A stretch of DNA of 64,000 nt from Curtobacterium sp. MCBA15_012 (GTDB lineage Bacteria > Actinomycetota > Actinomycetes > Actinomycetales > Microbacteriaceae). Positions within the stretch are counted from its first letter, which is position 1; each line of letters begins with the position of its first letter. Below, piece after piece: positions 50,995 to 59,162 of the stretch. The stretch is taken from positions 2,108,001 to 2,172,000 of the forward strand of contig NZ_CP126267.1 of assembly GCF_001864935.2 (NCBI RefSeq), in the 5' to 3' direction. The position numbers were made by a program, and so were the translations under genes. The notes under the pieces are model-generated. The model was not told the origin of the DNA. It saw nothing but the letters and a program-made list of their open reading frames with translations, and made no database searches.

Positions 50995-51777
50995 GTGGAC
51001 CTCAGCGCCGACCTGGACTTCGCCCGCTCCCTCGCCGACACCGCCGACGCGATCAGCCTCGAGCGGTTCCGCGCGGCGGACCTGCACGTCACGACCAAGG
51101 CCGACAGCACGCACGTCACGGACGCCGACCAGGCCGTGGAGCGGGCCCTCCACGAGCGGCTCGCCGCCGAGCGTCCCGACGACGCCTTCCTCGGCGAGGA
51201 GACGACCGCCGACACCGGTGCCGAGGCGACGAGCGAGGGGCACCGCCAGTGGGTCGTCGACCCGATCGACGGCACCGCGAACTACCTGCGCGGCGTCCCC
51301 GTCTGGGCGACCCTCATCGCGCTCGCGGTCGACGGCCGGCCGGTGCTCGGCGTCGTGAGCGCGCCGGCCCTCGGCAAGCGCTGGTGGGCGGCCGAGGGGC
51401 TCGGTGCACACTCGACCGACGGCCCGCTCCGCGTCTCGGGCGTCGCCGACCTGGCCGACGCGAGCCTCAGCTACAACAGCCTGCAGCAGTGGGACGACGA
51501 CGACCGCCTCGACGCCCTCGTCGACCTGTCCCGCCAGGTGTGGCGCACCCGGGCCTACGGGGACATGTGGTCGTACATGCTCGTCGCCGAGGGCGTCCTC
51601 GACGTCGCCGGCGAGCCCGACCTCAAGCCGTGGGACATCGCCGCGCTCGTGCCCATCGTCGAGGAGGCCGGCGGCCGCTTCACCTCGCTCGACGGTGACC
51701 CCGGCCCCTGGCACGGCAGCGCCCTCGCGACGAACGGCCTCGTCCACGACGCGGTCGTCGCCGTCGTCAGCCGCTGA
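50995..51777 (+). CDS. hisN: Inositol-monophosphatase-family phosphatase, probable histidinol-phosphatase
   Basis: 260 aa Mg2+-dependent phosphatase. Metal site motifs: FLGEETTAD, VVDPIDGTANYLRGVPVWATLIAL and KPWDIAALVPIVEEAGGRFTSLDG, all of the IMPase fold. In Actinobacteria this position, near aroA/rsgA, is commonly HisN (histidinol phosphate to histidinol); inositol phosphates are the alternative. GTG start 6 nt after TACGCT. I call hisN from context, not from a specific residue. Confidence 0.8.
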   Translation: MDLSADLDFARSLADTADAISLERFRAADLHVTTKADSTHVTDADQAVERALHERLAAERPDDAFLGEETTADTGAEATSEGHRQWVVDPIDGTANYLRGVPVWATLIALAVDGRPVLGVVSAPALGKRWWAAEGLGAHSTDGPLRVSGVADLADASLSYNSLQQWDDDDRLDALVDLSRQVWRTRAYGDMWSYMLVAEGVLDVAGEPDLKPWDIAALVPIVEEAGGRFTSLDGDPGPWHGSALATNGLVHDAVVAVVSR

Positions 51778-51784
51778 CGCGATC

Positions 51785-51813
51785 CTCCGGGGCGACCCAC
51801 CGGCACCCCGGAG
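51785..51813 (+). terminator. Terminator hairpin after the hisN-like gene
   Basis: CTCCGGGG (51785-51792) pairs with CCCCGGAG (51806-51813), 13-nt loop, 8 bp after the stop. Confidence 0.7.
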
Positions 51814-52304
51814 ACCGCCGACGGGGGCGCCGACCACCGACTCCGGTGCCGACCGCCGGTCGCCGATCCCCGGCACCGGTCCCGTGCGACTCGCCGGGAA
51901 GCGCACTGCGTCCCCACGCGGACAGACCGTTCCGCTGTCAGCCGAACCGACCGGTCCCGGTCGGACGCGACCGCACCCGCGCAGCCACCGCGTACCCCGT
52001 CCGACCCCCCGCACGAGGGCCGTCCCGGACGGGCGCGCCTGCCTGCACCGAGTGCACCGATCAGCTGTACCCCGACTCAGGTGGAGGCCGCCGGAGCGCT
52101 CCATCCGGACCACACGGCAGCACCCCCCGGACTGGGGACAACGGGCCGGGGCCGCCGGGCGTCGACCCCCTCGAACGAGGCTCCGACCTGGGTTACAGTC
52201 TCGCTGACGACAGGTCCACCACGCGCCGGGTTCCCTAGACCGGGCGCAGGGCCGGACCGGTCGTGTTTCGTCCCGAAACCCTAACCCGAGGGGTGGTACA
52301 GACG
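51814..52304. other. Long upstream region of the LuxR regulator
   Basis: 491 bp with no gene I trust. TACAGT at 52194-52199 is a possible -10, giving a leader of about 100 nt before the small ORF at 52305. The leader contains GTTTCG-TCC-CGAAAC, a small stem-loop at 52264-52278. No tandem array is seen here, in contrast to most gaps of this size in the window. Confidence 0.5.
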
Positions 52305-52523
52305 ATGGCTTCATCGTTCCCGCGCGGAACCGAGTGCACCCTCACTCGTGCTCCGCATCACATCATCGACATCCACGGCGCGCGCTCCGTCGCCGCCACA
52401 CGTCCGTCGGTCGTCACGGTCACCCGCCGTGCCGCCGACCGGTCCCCCGTCGCCACGGCTCCCCGCCGTGTCGCTGCACGGGTCCCCGCCGCCGCATCCG
52501 TCCCCGGACCCGGAGGCCGGTGA
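52305..52523 (+). CDS. Candidate 72-residue ORF just ahead of the LuxR gene
   Basis: ATG 52305 (GAGGGG in front) to TGA 52521-52523, ending 3 nt before the regulator start. The first 25 residues (MASSFPRGTECTLTRAPHHIIDIHG) are not low-complexity; the remainder is Ala/Arg/Pro/Val-rich and could be chance. It could be a leader ORF or a small protein coupled to the regulator. No homologue recognised. Confidence 0.4.
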   Translation: MASSFPRGTECTLTRAPHHIIDIHGARSVAATRPSVVTVTRRAADRSPVATAPRRVAARVPAAASVPGPGGR

Positions 52524-52526
52524 GTC

Positions 52527-55277
52527 ATGGCACTCACCGGTCGCCGTCTCGAGGTCGACCGGATCGCGACCCTCGCTGCACTCCCTCGTGAGTCAGCGAT
52601 GGTCGTCGTCGGCGACCCTGGTTCCGGACGCAGCAGCGTCCTCGGCGCGGTCGCAGACCGCGTCGCCCTCCCCGTCGTGCGGGTCGGAGGCAACGGGAGC
52701 GAGTCCCGTTGGCCCCTGGCCGGCGTGACGTCCCTGTTCACCGCGCTCGACGACCCGCGCGCCTCGGCACACATCGCCCTGCTCCTGCAGGCGAACGCCG
52801 CACCGACCGCGGACACCACGGCACCCGGCGCCCCGCAGACCGCCAGCGGGACGGCCGGTTCCGGTCTCGCGGCAGCGCACGACTTCCTCGAGGCCGTGCA
52901 GACGCTGACCCTGCCGCCGACGCTCGTGCTCGTCGACGACCTCGACCTGATGGACGCCGAGAGCCAGGAGCTCATCGCGTTCCTCGCCGGTCGTCTCGCC
53001 GGGACCGCGCTGCGGCTCGTCGTGACGGTCCGTTCGGTCCCGGCCACCAGCCCGCTGGCGGCGCTGCCGACCCTGCGGCTCGAGCCGCTCGGTGCCGACG
53101 ACGCCCTCGCGGCGGCACGCACGATGGCGCCGTCCGACGCGAACGACGGCGTCCTGACCGTCCTCGCCGAGGAGACCGGCGGCAACCCCGGTGCCCTGCG
53201 CGAGCAGCTGGACGTGCTCGGTCGCGACCAGCTGACGGGCACGGAGCCCGTCGTGCTGCCCCTGCGCCCGACCGCGACGGCCGAGGCGATCACCGCACGA
53301 CGGATCGACGACGGTCTGCTCGGCACCGACGCGGGACGAGATCTGGACGTCCTCGCGCGGCTCGCCCTCGTGCCCGTCGCCCGCACGGCCGGCTGGGACC
53401 GCGACGCCCTCGACGAGCTGGCGGACGCCGGCCTCGTCACGGTGCGCGGGCAGACCGTGACCGTGCGCGACCCCCTGGTCCGCTCGGTCCTGTACTGGCG
53501 CATGCCCGCCCGGGCACGTCGGGCCGCGCACGCCGAGCTGGCCGCGGCGAGCGCCACCGCCGACCCGCGTGCCGCCGCGTGGCACCGCAGCTTCGTCGAC
53601 GACGTCCCCGACGTCGTCGCCCTGCTCGACGCCGCGGCCGGGTACGTGTCGGACGGCGCCCCGCAGGCGGCCGTCGCCCTCGCCGAGCGTGCACTCCACG
53701 TCGGCTCGGGCAGCGAGCTGGAGCGGTCGGCACTGCTCCGGGTCGTCGAACTCCTGCTCGGCAACCGCCTGCTCGGTCTGGCCGCCCGGTACCTCGCCGC
53801 GATCGGACCGTTCCGGCACACCGAGGACGAGGTCCGTCGGCTCCGGCTGCTCTACTCCGTGCAGTACCTGCGCGGGGAGACCGTGCACGCCGACGAGCTG
53901 CTCGTCCCGGTGGGGCCGGACGCGGCCGAGGCGGGGGCCGTCGCCGGACTGCTCGCCATGGTGGCGAGCTTCCGCGCCGAGACGTGGGACCTCGACCAGG
54001 CACGTGACCTGCTCGCACGGGTCGACGCGCTCGACGTCCCGCTGTCGCCGCACACCGTCGAGATCGTCCGCGCCGTGGGCTGCTTCGTCGCGGCGCTCGA
54101 CGGGACCCTCCCGCCGGACACCGAGCTGTACGACGGTCTGGCGACCGCCGAGCTGCTCGCGCTCTCGGACCCGGGCCTGCTCCTCGTGGCGCACGCCCTG
54201 AGCACCGCGGAGCGGTACCGCAGCGCCCGACGGGTGTTCGCGCTCGTCCTGGCCCGCAGCATGGAGACACGGGCCGTGTGGACCGAGGCGGCCCGGTACC
54301 TGACCGCCGAGAACGAGCTCCGGTCCGGCAACTACCGGCAGGCGCTCCGCGCGATCGACGCGTGGGAGGACGGCGCCGGGGCGGGACCCCGTCAACCGGC
54401 ACCGTCCCGGGCGATCGCGGTGGCGTGGCGGCACTTCGCCGAGGGCCGTTCACAGGACGCGCTCGAGGTGATCGACCGCTGCCTGGCACTGCGCACGACG
54501 AACCTGCTCTGGGCGACCACCGCCCGGCTGCACGCGCTCCGCGGGCGGATCCTGCTGCTCGACGGCCGGGCCGAGGAGGCCGTGGTCGCCCTCGAGGCGG
54601 CCGACGCCATCGCCCGACCGCTGCGGAACCCGACCGTGCTGCGGCACCTCGGGGACCTCGTCGAGGCGAACGTCCGACTGGGCCGCACGGACGACGCGCG
54701 CGCCGTCACGGCGCGCCTCGCGGCGGACCACCACGCCCGCCCGTCCCGCTGGGGCGCGCTCGTGCTTGCCAGGAGCCTGGCGCTCGTGGCCGACGACGCC
54801 ACGCGTGACACCGCCCGTCGACGTGCGCTCGAGCTGTTCCAGCCGCACGACTCGCCGTACGAGCGTGCTCGCACGTTCGCGGCGCTCGCGGCGATCGCCT
54901 CCGCCGCCGAGCGTCCCCGGCTGGGAGCGGCGGCGGCCGCGGCGTACGAGGCGGCCGGCCTGCGCCGTCCGCTCGTGACGCCGGCGCCGACGGCGGCGAT
55001 GCCCGCCTCCGGTGCGCTGTCGTCGTTCCGCTCGGGTCCCGTCGCCTCCGCACAGGAGGCGGGTGCGCCGCGCAGCGCCCCGGACGCGTCCACGGTGCTC
55101 ACCTCGCTGACCGCCGAGGAGCGTGCGGTCGTGCAGAAGGTCACCGAGGGGTTCCGCAACCGCGAGATCGCGTCGTCGCTGTTCATGTCGCAGCGCACGG
55201 TGGAGCTGCGGCTCACGCAGATCTACCGCAAGGTCGGTGCGCGCTCGCGCTCGCACCTGGTCGCGCTGCTCACCTGA
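52527..55277 (+). CDS. Large LuxR-family (LAL/MalT-like) transcriptional regulator
   Basis: 916 aa. STAND/LAL-type ATPase module at the N-terminus: P-loop at residues 29-37 reads GDPGSGRSS, with Arg35 in place of the usual Lys, and a Walker-B-like LVLVDDLDLMD. A long helical TPR-like middle region follows (about residues 320-800; repeated ARYLAAIG/RALLLDGRAEEAVVALEAA patterns). A C-terminal LuxR helix-turn-helix closes it (LTAEERAVVQKVTEGFRNREIASSLFMSQRTVELRLTQIYRKVGARSRSHLVALL). The Arg substitution may weaken ATP hydrolysis. Regulated genes are unknown; the adjacent GlmS-like gene is a candidate. Confidence 0.9.
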   Translation: MALTGRRLEVDRIATLAALPRESAMVVVGDPGSGRSSVLGAVADRVALPVVRVGGNGSESRWPLAGVTSLFTALDDPRASAHIALLLQANAAPTADTTAPGAPQTASGTAGSGLAAAHDFLEAVQTLTLPPTLVLVDDLDLMDAESQELIAFLAGRLAGTALRLVVTVRSVPATSPLAALPTLRLEPLGADDALAAARTMAPSDANDGVLTVLAEETGGNPGALREQLDVLGRDQLTGTEPVVLPLRPTATAEAITARRIDDGLLGTDAGRDLDVLARLALVPVARTAGWDRDALDELADAGLVTVRGQTVTVRDPLVRSVLYWRMPARARRAAHAELAAASATADPRAAAWHRSFVDDVPDVVALLDAAAGYVSDGAPQAAVALAERALHVGSGSELERSALLRVVELLLGNRLLGLAARYLAAIGPFRHTEDEVRRLRLLYSVQYLRGETVHADELLVPVGPDAAEAGAVAGLLAMVASFRAETWDLDQARDLLARVDALDVPLSPHTVEIVRAVGCFVAALDGTLPPDTELYDGLATAELLALSDPGLLLVAHALSTAERYRSARRVFALVLARSMETRAVWTEAARYLTAENELRSGNYRQALRAIDAWEDGAGAGPRQPAPSRAIAVAWRHFAEGRSQDALEVIDRCLALRTTNLLWATTARLHALRGRILLLDGRAEEAVVALEAADAIARPLRNPTVLRHLGDLVEANVRLGRTDDARAVTARLAADHHARPSRWGALVLARSLALVADDATRDTARRRALELFQPHDSPYERARTFAALAAIASAAERPRLGAAAAAAYEAAGLRRPLVTPAPTAAMPASGALSSFRSGPVASAQEAGAPRSAPDASTVLTSLTAEERAVVQKVTEGFRNREIASSLFMSQRTVELRLTQIYRKVGARSRSHLVALLT

Positions 55278-55696
55278 TCGGCGCGGGTCGCGGTGGACGC
55301 GACCACACGACGGAACGGGAGGCCCGGTACCAGCTGGTACCGGGCCTCCCGTTCCGTCGTCCCGCCCCGTCGACGACGTGGGTCGCCTTGCGGGAGTCCG
55401 CACCGGGTCCTGCCCGGTCGCACCGCGAGCGCGGTGAACCGCAAGAGGCGGTGGTCGCCGTTGTCAGGGCCGTGCCGTCCGCGGGACGCTTCTGGTGCAC
55501 CGACCGCCGTGCCCTCCCCCGAGGGCAGGCCCGCGTACCCCGTCCGGTACCCGAACCGTCGACCCGTCGTCCGTCCTCGCCTGATCCGAGGACGGGCCCG
55601 GACCGCCCGACGGTCCCGGACGCGCGGCCGACCCGGCGGCGGTCGGTGCCGACCTCCGGCTCCACCAGGAGTCCCCTCCCTGCGAACGGACCCCAG
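55278..55696. other. Intergenic region with a 54-bp palindrome, upstream of the GlmS-like gene
   Basis: 55307-55360 is a perfect palindrome (own entry). The rest (55361-55696) holds no ORF I accept on either strand; it is the likely promoter region of the GlmS-like gene. No clear -10 or GlmS ribozyme is visible. Confidence 0.5.
55307..55360. repeat. Perfect 54-bp palindrome of the GGGAGGC family
   Basis: 27-bp arms with no loop; the left arm starts ACGACGGAACGGGAGG and the centre is GGTACCAGCTGGTACC. Lies 30 bp after the LuxR regulator stop. It would form a long hairpin in RNA, hence a terminator for that gene, or a cruciform. Confidence 0.9.
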
Positions 55697-57589
55697 ATGT
55701 GCGGCATCATCGCGGTGCGCGTCACCGACGACGCGACGCCCTTCCTGCTCGACGGCCTCGAGCGGCTGGACCACCGCGGGCACGACTCGGTCGGTGTCGC
55801 GGTGCGGACCGCGTCGGGACGGATCGCGACGACGCGGACCCTGACCCGTGTCGGTGACCTGCGCACGCGGCTGGCCGGCCGGTCGGGCACCGTGCCTGCC
55901 TCCGACGCGTCGACCGGCGTCGGGATCGGGCACGTGCGGCGGGCGACGCACGGGCCGGTGCGCGAGGCGGACGCGCACCCGCACGCCGACTGCACCGGCC
56001 GGGTCAGCATCGTGCACGACGGCGTCGTCGACAACGCCCGGCGGCTGCGCACCGTGCTCGAGCGACAGGGGCACGTCTTCACCTCGGACGTCGACTCCGA
56101 GGTCATCGCCCACCTCGTCGAGCGGGCCCTCGTCGTGGACCCGGACCTCATGCTCGCCGTGCAGCTCGCCACCGCCCAGCTCGAGGGGTCGTGGGCGCTC
56201 GTCGTGCTGGACGCCCGGGACGGCCGGATGGTCGCGGCGGCGAACGGGTCGCCGCTCGTCGTGGGGCGGTCCGACCGCGGCGACTTCGCGGCGAGCGACG
56301 TCGGTGCGATCGCCGCCTGGTGCGAGACCTTCGTCCCGCTGCGCGACGGGGACGTGGTCGAGCTCGGCGAGGCGTGGGCGTGGTCCTCCGAGGGGATCGC
56401 CGTCCCGGTGCCGTTCCCGACGCCGTCCCCGTTCGCCGCCGTCACGCCGGACCGCGGCCACCACCCCGACCACATGGCGAAGGAGATCGCCGAGCAGCCC
56501 GCCGTCGCCCGCGACCTGCTCGCCCGCCTCCGGCACCGCACGGTCGACGGCAGCACCTGGGCCGGTCTCGGGCTGCCGGCCTTCCGGCGACTGGCGGTCG
56601 TCGCGTGCGGGACGTCCCTGCACGCCGGGCAGGTGGTCGCGGGCACGATCCGCACGCTCGGCGGGGTCCCGACCGACGTCGTCGTCGCGAGCGAGGCCGA
56701 GCAGGTGGTCCTCGGGCACGGCACCCTGGTCCTCGCGATCGACGGGTCGGGTGAGACCGCCGACGTCCTGCGGGCCCTCGACCAGCTCGACCCGCGGCAC
56801 CCGGTCCTCGCGCTCACGGACGACGTGCACTCGTCCCTCGCCCGCCGCGCCGACGCCGTGCTCGACTGCCACACCGGGCCCGAGGTCGGCGTCGTCGCGA
56901 CGAAGCGCTTCACCGCGCAGGTCGTGGTCGGCGTGACGACCGTGCTGTCCGCGCTGGTGGCCTCCGGACGCCTCGACACGGCCCGGGCGACCGCACTCGT
57001 CGAGGACCTCGCGGAGCTGCCCGACCGGATGAGCGCGGCCGCCGCCGTGGCCGCCGAGCGGATCCCGCTGCTCGCCGCCACCGTGCGGGACGCCCCGGGG
57101 TTCCTGCTCACCGGACGCGGCCCCGGCCTCCCGTACGCCGCCGAGGGCGCCCTGAAGCTCACCCAGCTGAGCGGCCGGTGGGCGGAGGCGCACCCGGCCG
57201 GCGACCTGCAGCACGGCCTGCTCGCACGCGTCGACGAGGGCACCCCGGTGCTGGTCGTCGACCACGGCGACCGACGCCTGCAGACCGCCGTCGCCCACGT
57301 GCGGGCGCACGGCGGGTTCGTCGTGACGATCGGCGGCGAGGACTCGGACGTCCCCGTCCTGTCCGCTCCGGGTGGTCTCACGACGACGGGACCGGCACGC
57401 CCGGGCGGGACGACCGGCCTGGCGTGGGGCCGCGACCTCGCGCCGTGGGGTCCGGTCGAGGCGGTCGTGCCGCTCCAGATGCTCGCCCGGGAGCTCGCGC
57501 TGCAGCACGGGTTCGAGGTCGACAAGCCGCGTCACGCGGCGGGGTCGGTGACGGTCCGATGGCCCGGCACAGCAACACCAACCGGGTGA
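55697..57589 (+). CDS. Divergent GlmS paralogue (glutamine amidotransferase + two SIS domains)
   Basis: 630 aa. Starts MCGIIAVRV, so Cys2 is a proper Ntn nucleophile; then LERLDHRGHDSVGVAV, GIGHVRRATHGPVREADAHPH and SIVHDGVVDNARRL. Canonical GlmS has HTRWATHG, NAHPH and VHNGIIEN, so glutaminase-site residues are changed (RW to RR, N to D twice). SIS blocks: VACGTSLHAGQVVAG, AIDGSGETADVLRAL, EVGVVATKRFTAQ, ALKLTQLSGRWAEAHPAGDLQHG, ending DKPRHAAGSVTVRW. It is likely an aminotransferase or deaminase/isomerase relative acting on sugar phosphates. It is not obviously the housekeeping glmS. Confidence 0.85.
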   Translation: MCGIIAVRVTDDATPFLLDGLERLDHRGHDSVGVAVRTASGRIATTRTLTRVGDLRTRLAGRSGTVPASDASTGVGIGHVRRATHGPVREADAHPHADCTGRVSIVHDGVVDNARRLRTVLERQGHVFTSDVDSEVIAHLVERALVVDPDLMLAVQLATAQLEGSWALVVLDARDGRMVAAANGSPLVVGRSDRGDFAASDVGAIAAWCETFVPLRDGDVVELGEAWAWSSEGIAVPVPFPTPSPFAAVTPDRGHHPDHMAKEIAEQPAVARDLLARLRHRTVDGSTWAGLGLPAFRRLAVVACGTSLHAGQVVAGTIRTLGGVPTDVVVASEAEQVVLGHGTLVLAIDGSGETADVLRALDQLDPRHPVLALTDDVHSSLARRADAVLDCHTGPEVGVVATKRFTAQVVVGVTTVLSALVASGRLDTARATALVEDLAELPDRMSAAAAVAAERIPLLAATVRDAPGFLLTGRGPGLPYAAEGALKLTQLSGRWAEAHPAGDLQHGLLARVDEGTPVLVVDHGDRRLQTAVAHVRAHGGFVVTIGGEDSDVPVLSAPGGLTTTGPARPGGTTGLAWGRDLAPWGPVEAVVPLQMLARELALQHGFEVDKPRHAAGSVTVRWPGTATPTG

Positions 57590-57672
57590 CGGTGGTGGTC
57601 GCCGTGACGACCGGGCTCGTCGTCGTCGCGACGCTCGTGCTCGTGGTCGTCTCGACGCTGTCCGGGGCCTGA
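57559..57672 (+). CDS. Mini membrane protein overlapping the GlmS-like gene end
   Basis: 37 aa: MARHSNTNRVTVVVAVTTGLVVVATLVLVVVSTLSGA. One clear helix behind a short basic N-terminus. The ATG lies 31 bp before the end of the GlmS-like CDS in another frame, so it would be translationally coupled. Too short for homology; composition is membrane-like rather than random. Confidence 0.5.
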   Translation: MARHSNTNRVTVVVAVTTGLVVVATLVLVVVSTLSGA

Positions 57673-57758
57673 CCTGACCAGGGCCCGGAGCGGCCGCTCC
57701 GGTCCGCGCGGCGTCACGGTCGTCACGACCCGTCCAGCGCCGTCATCGGCAGGCCTGC

Positions 57759-57764
57759 CATCCT
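57759..57764 (+). promoter_or_regulatory. Candidate -10 box of the M50-like protease gene
   Basis: CATCCT (variant of TANNNT) ends 6 nt before the TTG at 57771. Confidence 0.4.
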
Positions 57765-57770
57765 GGTGCC

Positions 57771-58484
57771 TTGACCTCCGCCACGCCCTCCCTCGTGTTC
57801 ATCGCCGTCCTCGTCGGCGCAGTCCTGCCGTTCGTGCCGTTCGTCGGCCGGGTCGCCCGGATCGCGGCCACCATCGCCCACGAGGTCGGACACTGCGTCG
57901 TCGTCGTGCCGTTCGGCGGCCGCATCGACCGGATCGACCTGCACGCCGACGGCTCGGGTGAGGCCTGGGTCCGGCTCGGCCGGGTGCCCGGTGCCGTCCG
58001 GTGGCTCGTCCGCGTCCTGAACCTGTTCGCCGGCTACAGCGCACCGGTGTGGGCCGGCGTGCTGCTGCTCACCGGGGTCCTCGACGGGTCGCGGTGGCTG
58101 CCCGTGGCGGTGCTCGCCGTGATCGGGCTCGTGGCGCTCGCCTTCGTCCGCAACTGGTTCGGCCTGCTCGTCGTCGTCGGGTTCGACGCGCTCGCGCTCT
58201 GGGTGGCACTGCGCCCGTCCGAGGCCACCGTGCTCGTCGTCGCCGCCGTCGGGGCGCTCTTCGTCGTCGACGGTCTGCGCTCGGTCGTGCAGGTGGCGCG
58301 CTGGCTGCTGACCGGGGCCCGGGTGCAGACGGACTTCCACATCGCCGCCGCCGAGATGCGGGTGCCCGCGGTGGACTGGTTCGTGCTGTTCCTGGCGGGG
58401 AACACGCTGGCGGTGTGGCTCGCCCGGGAACCCCTGCTCGCGGTGTGGGACACGATCGCGGCCGGGCTGCGGGCGCTGGTCTGA
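57771..58484 (+). CDS. M50B-like integral-membrane metalloprotease
   Basis: 237 aa from a TTG. The zinc-binding HEVGH sits in the second helix region (IAATIAHEVGHCVVVVPFGG, His37/Glu38/His41), as in M50/peptidase M50B proteins. Six hydrophobic segments follow; a possible third ligand could be in ARVQTDFHIAAAEMRV. Stand-alone, possibly a site-2-type regulator protease. The TTG and the CATCCT box support the N-terminus MTSATPS, but a later start is conceivable. Confidence 0.8.
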   Translation: MTSATPSLVFIAVLVGAVLPFVPFVGRVARIAATIAHEVGHCVVVVPFGGRIDRIDLHADGSGEAWVRLGRVPGAVRWLVRVLNLFAGYSAPVWAGVLLLTGVLDGSRWLPVAVLAVIGLVALAFVRNWFGLLVVVGFDALALWVALRPSEATVLVVAAVGALFVVDGLRSVVQVARWLLTGARVQTDFHIAAAEMRVPAVDWFVLFLAGNTLAVWLAREPLLAVWDTIAAGLRALV

Positions 58485-58502
58485 CCCGGCCCGCAGAGCG
58501 AG

Positions 58503-58508
58503 CAGGAT
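58503..58508 (+). promoter_or_regulatory. Candidate -10 box of the Nudix gene
   Basis: CAGGAT ends 6 nt before the GTG at 58515; TCTGAC lies 17 nt upstream of it and could be a -35. Confidence 0.45.
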
Positions 58509-58514
58509 GGGACC

Positions 58515-59084
58515 GTGCACGTCGACGTCGTCCTCACCGCCCTCGGGTCCAGCCACCATCCGCTCGCCGCGGACTTCGCCGACTTCGTGCGGACCCACGG
58601 CGACACGGCCCTCCGGCGTGACGGGCGGCCGGAGCACCTGACCGCGTCCTGCTTCGTGCTCTCCCCCGACCACCGGCAGGTCCTGCTCTGCCTGCACCGC
58701 AAGGGCGGGTTCTGGGTGCAGTTCGGCGGGCACCTCGAGCCGGACGACGTCGACCTCGCCGCAGCCGCCCGCCGCGAGACCCGCGAGGAGTCCGGGATCG
58801 CCGACCTCGAGCTGGTGGACACGGGCATCGCCGACCTCGACCGGCACGCGCTGCACGACGGGTTCGCCTGCGCGGCGCACCGTGACGTCGGGTTCGTGGC
58901 CGAGGTGGATCCGGCCGCCGCGACCGTCGTGAGCGACGAGAGCGACGACGTGCGCTGGTTCGCGGTCGACGCACTGCCGTCGCCGCTCGCCGACGGGTTC
59001 GCGGCGCGGCTCGCCGCCGTCCTCGCCGACCACACCGGCGACCGCGACCGCCTCGCCGGGCACCACGCCGCCCCGGCCACGTAA
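58515..59084 (+). CDS. Nudix hydrolase
   Basis: 189 aa. The Nudix helix is GGHLEPDDVDLAAAARRETREESGI. This is the widespread GGHxEPxD variant in which the spacing before REXXEE is one residue longer than the textbook box; the REETGL-type metal ligands (RETREESG) are intact. Preceded by FWVQFGGH, and the N-terminal ASCFVLSPDHRQVLLCLHRK forms the usual first strands. Likely cleaves a nucleoside-diphosphate derivative or mutagenic nucleotide; unknown. GTG start supported by CAGGAT at leaderless spacing. Confidence 0.9.
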   Translation: MHVDVVLTALGSSHHPLAADFADFVRTHGDTALRRDGRPEHLTASCFVLSPDHRQVLLCLHRKGGFWVQFGGHLEPDDVDLAAAARRETREESGIADLELVDTGIADLDRHALHDGFACAAHRDVGFVAEVDPAAATVVSDESDDVRWFAVDALPSPLADGFAARLAAVLADHTGDRDRLAGHHAAPAT

Positions 59085-59162
59085 CCGGAGGTCGCAGACA
59101 CCCCGCAGCGCACGACGGCCTGCGAGAGTACCGGGACCACCACCAGCTCACGGAGGGACCCC

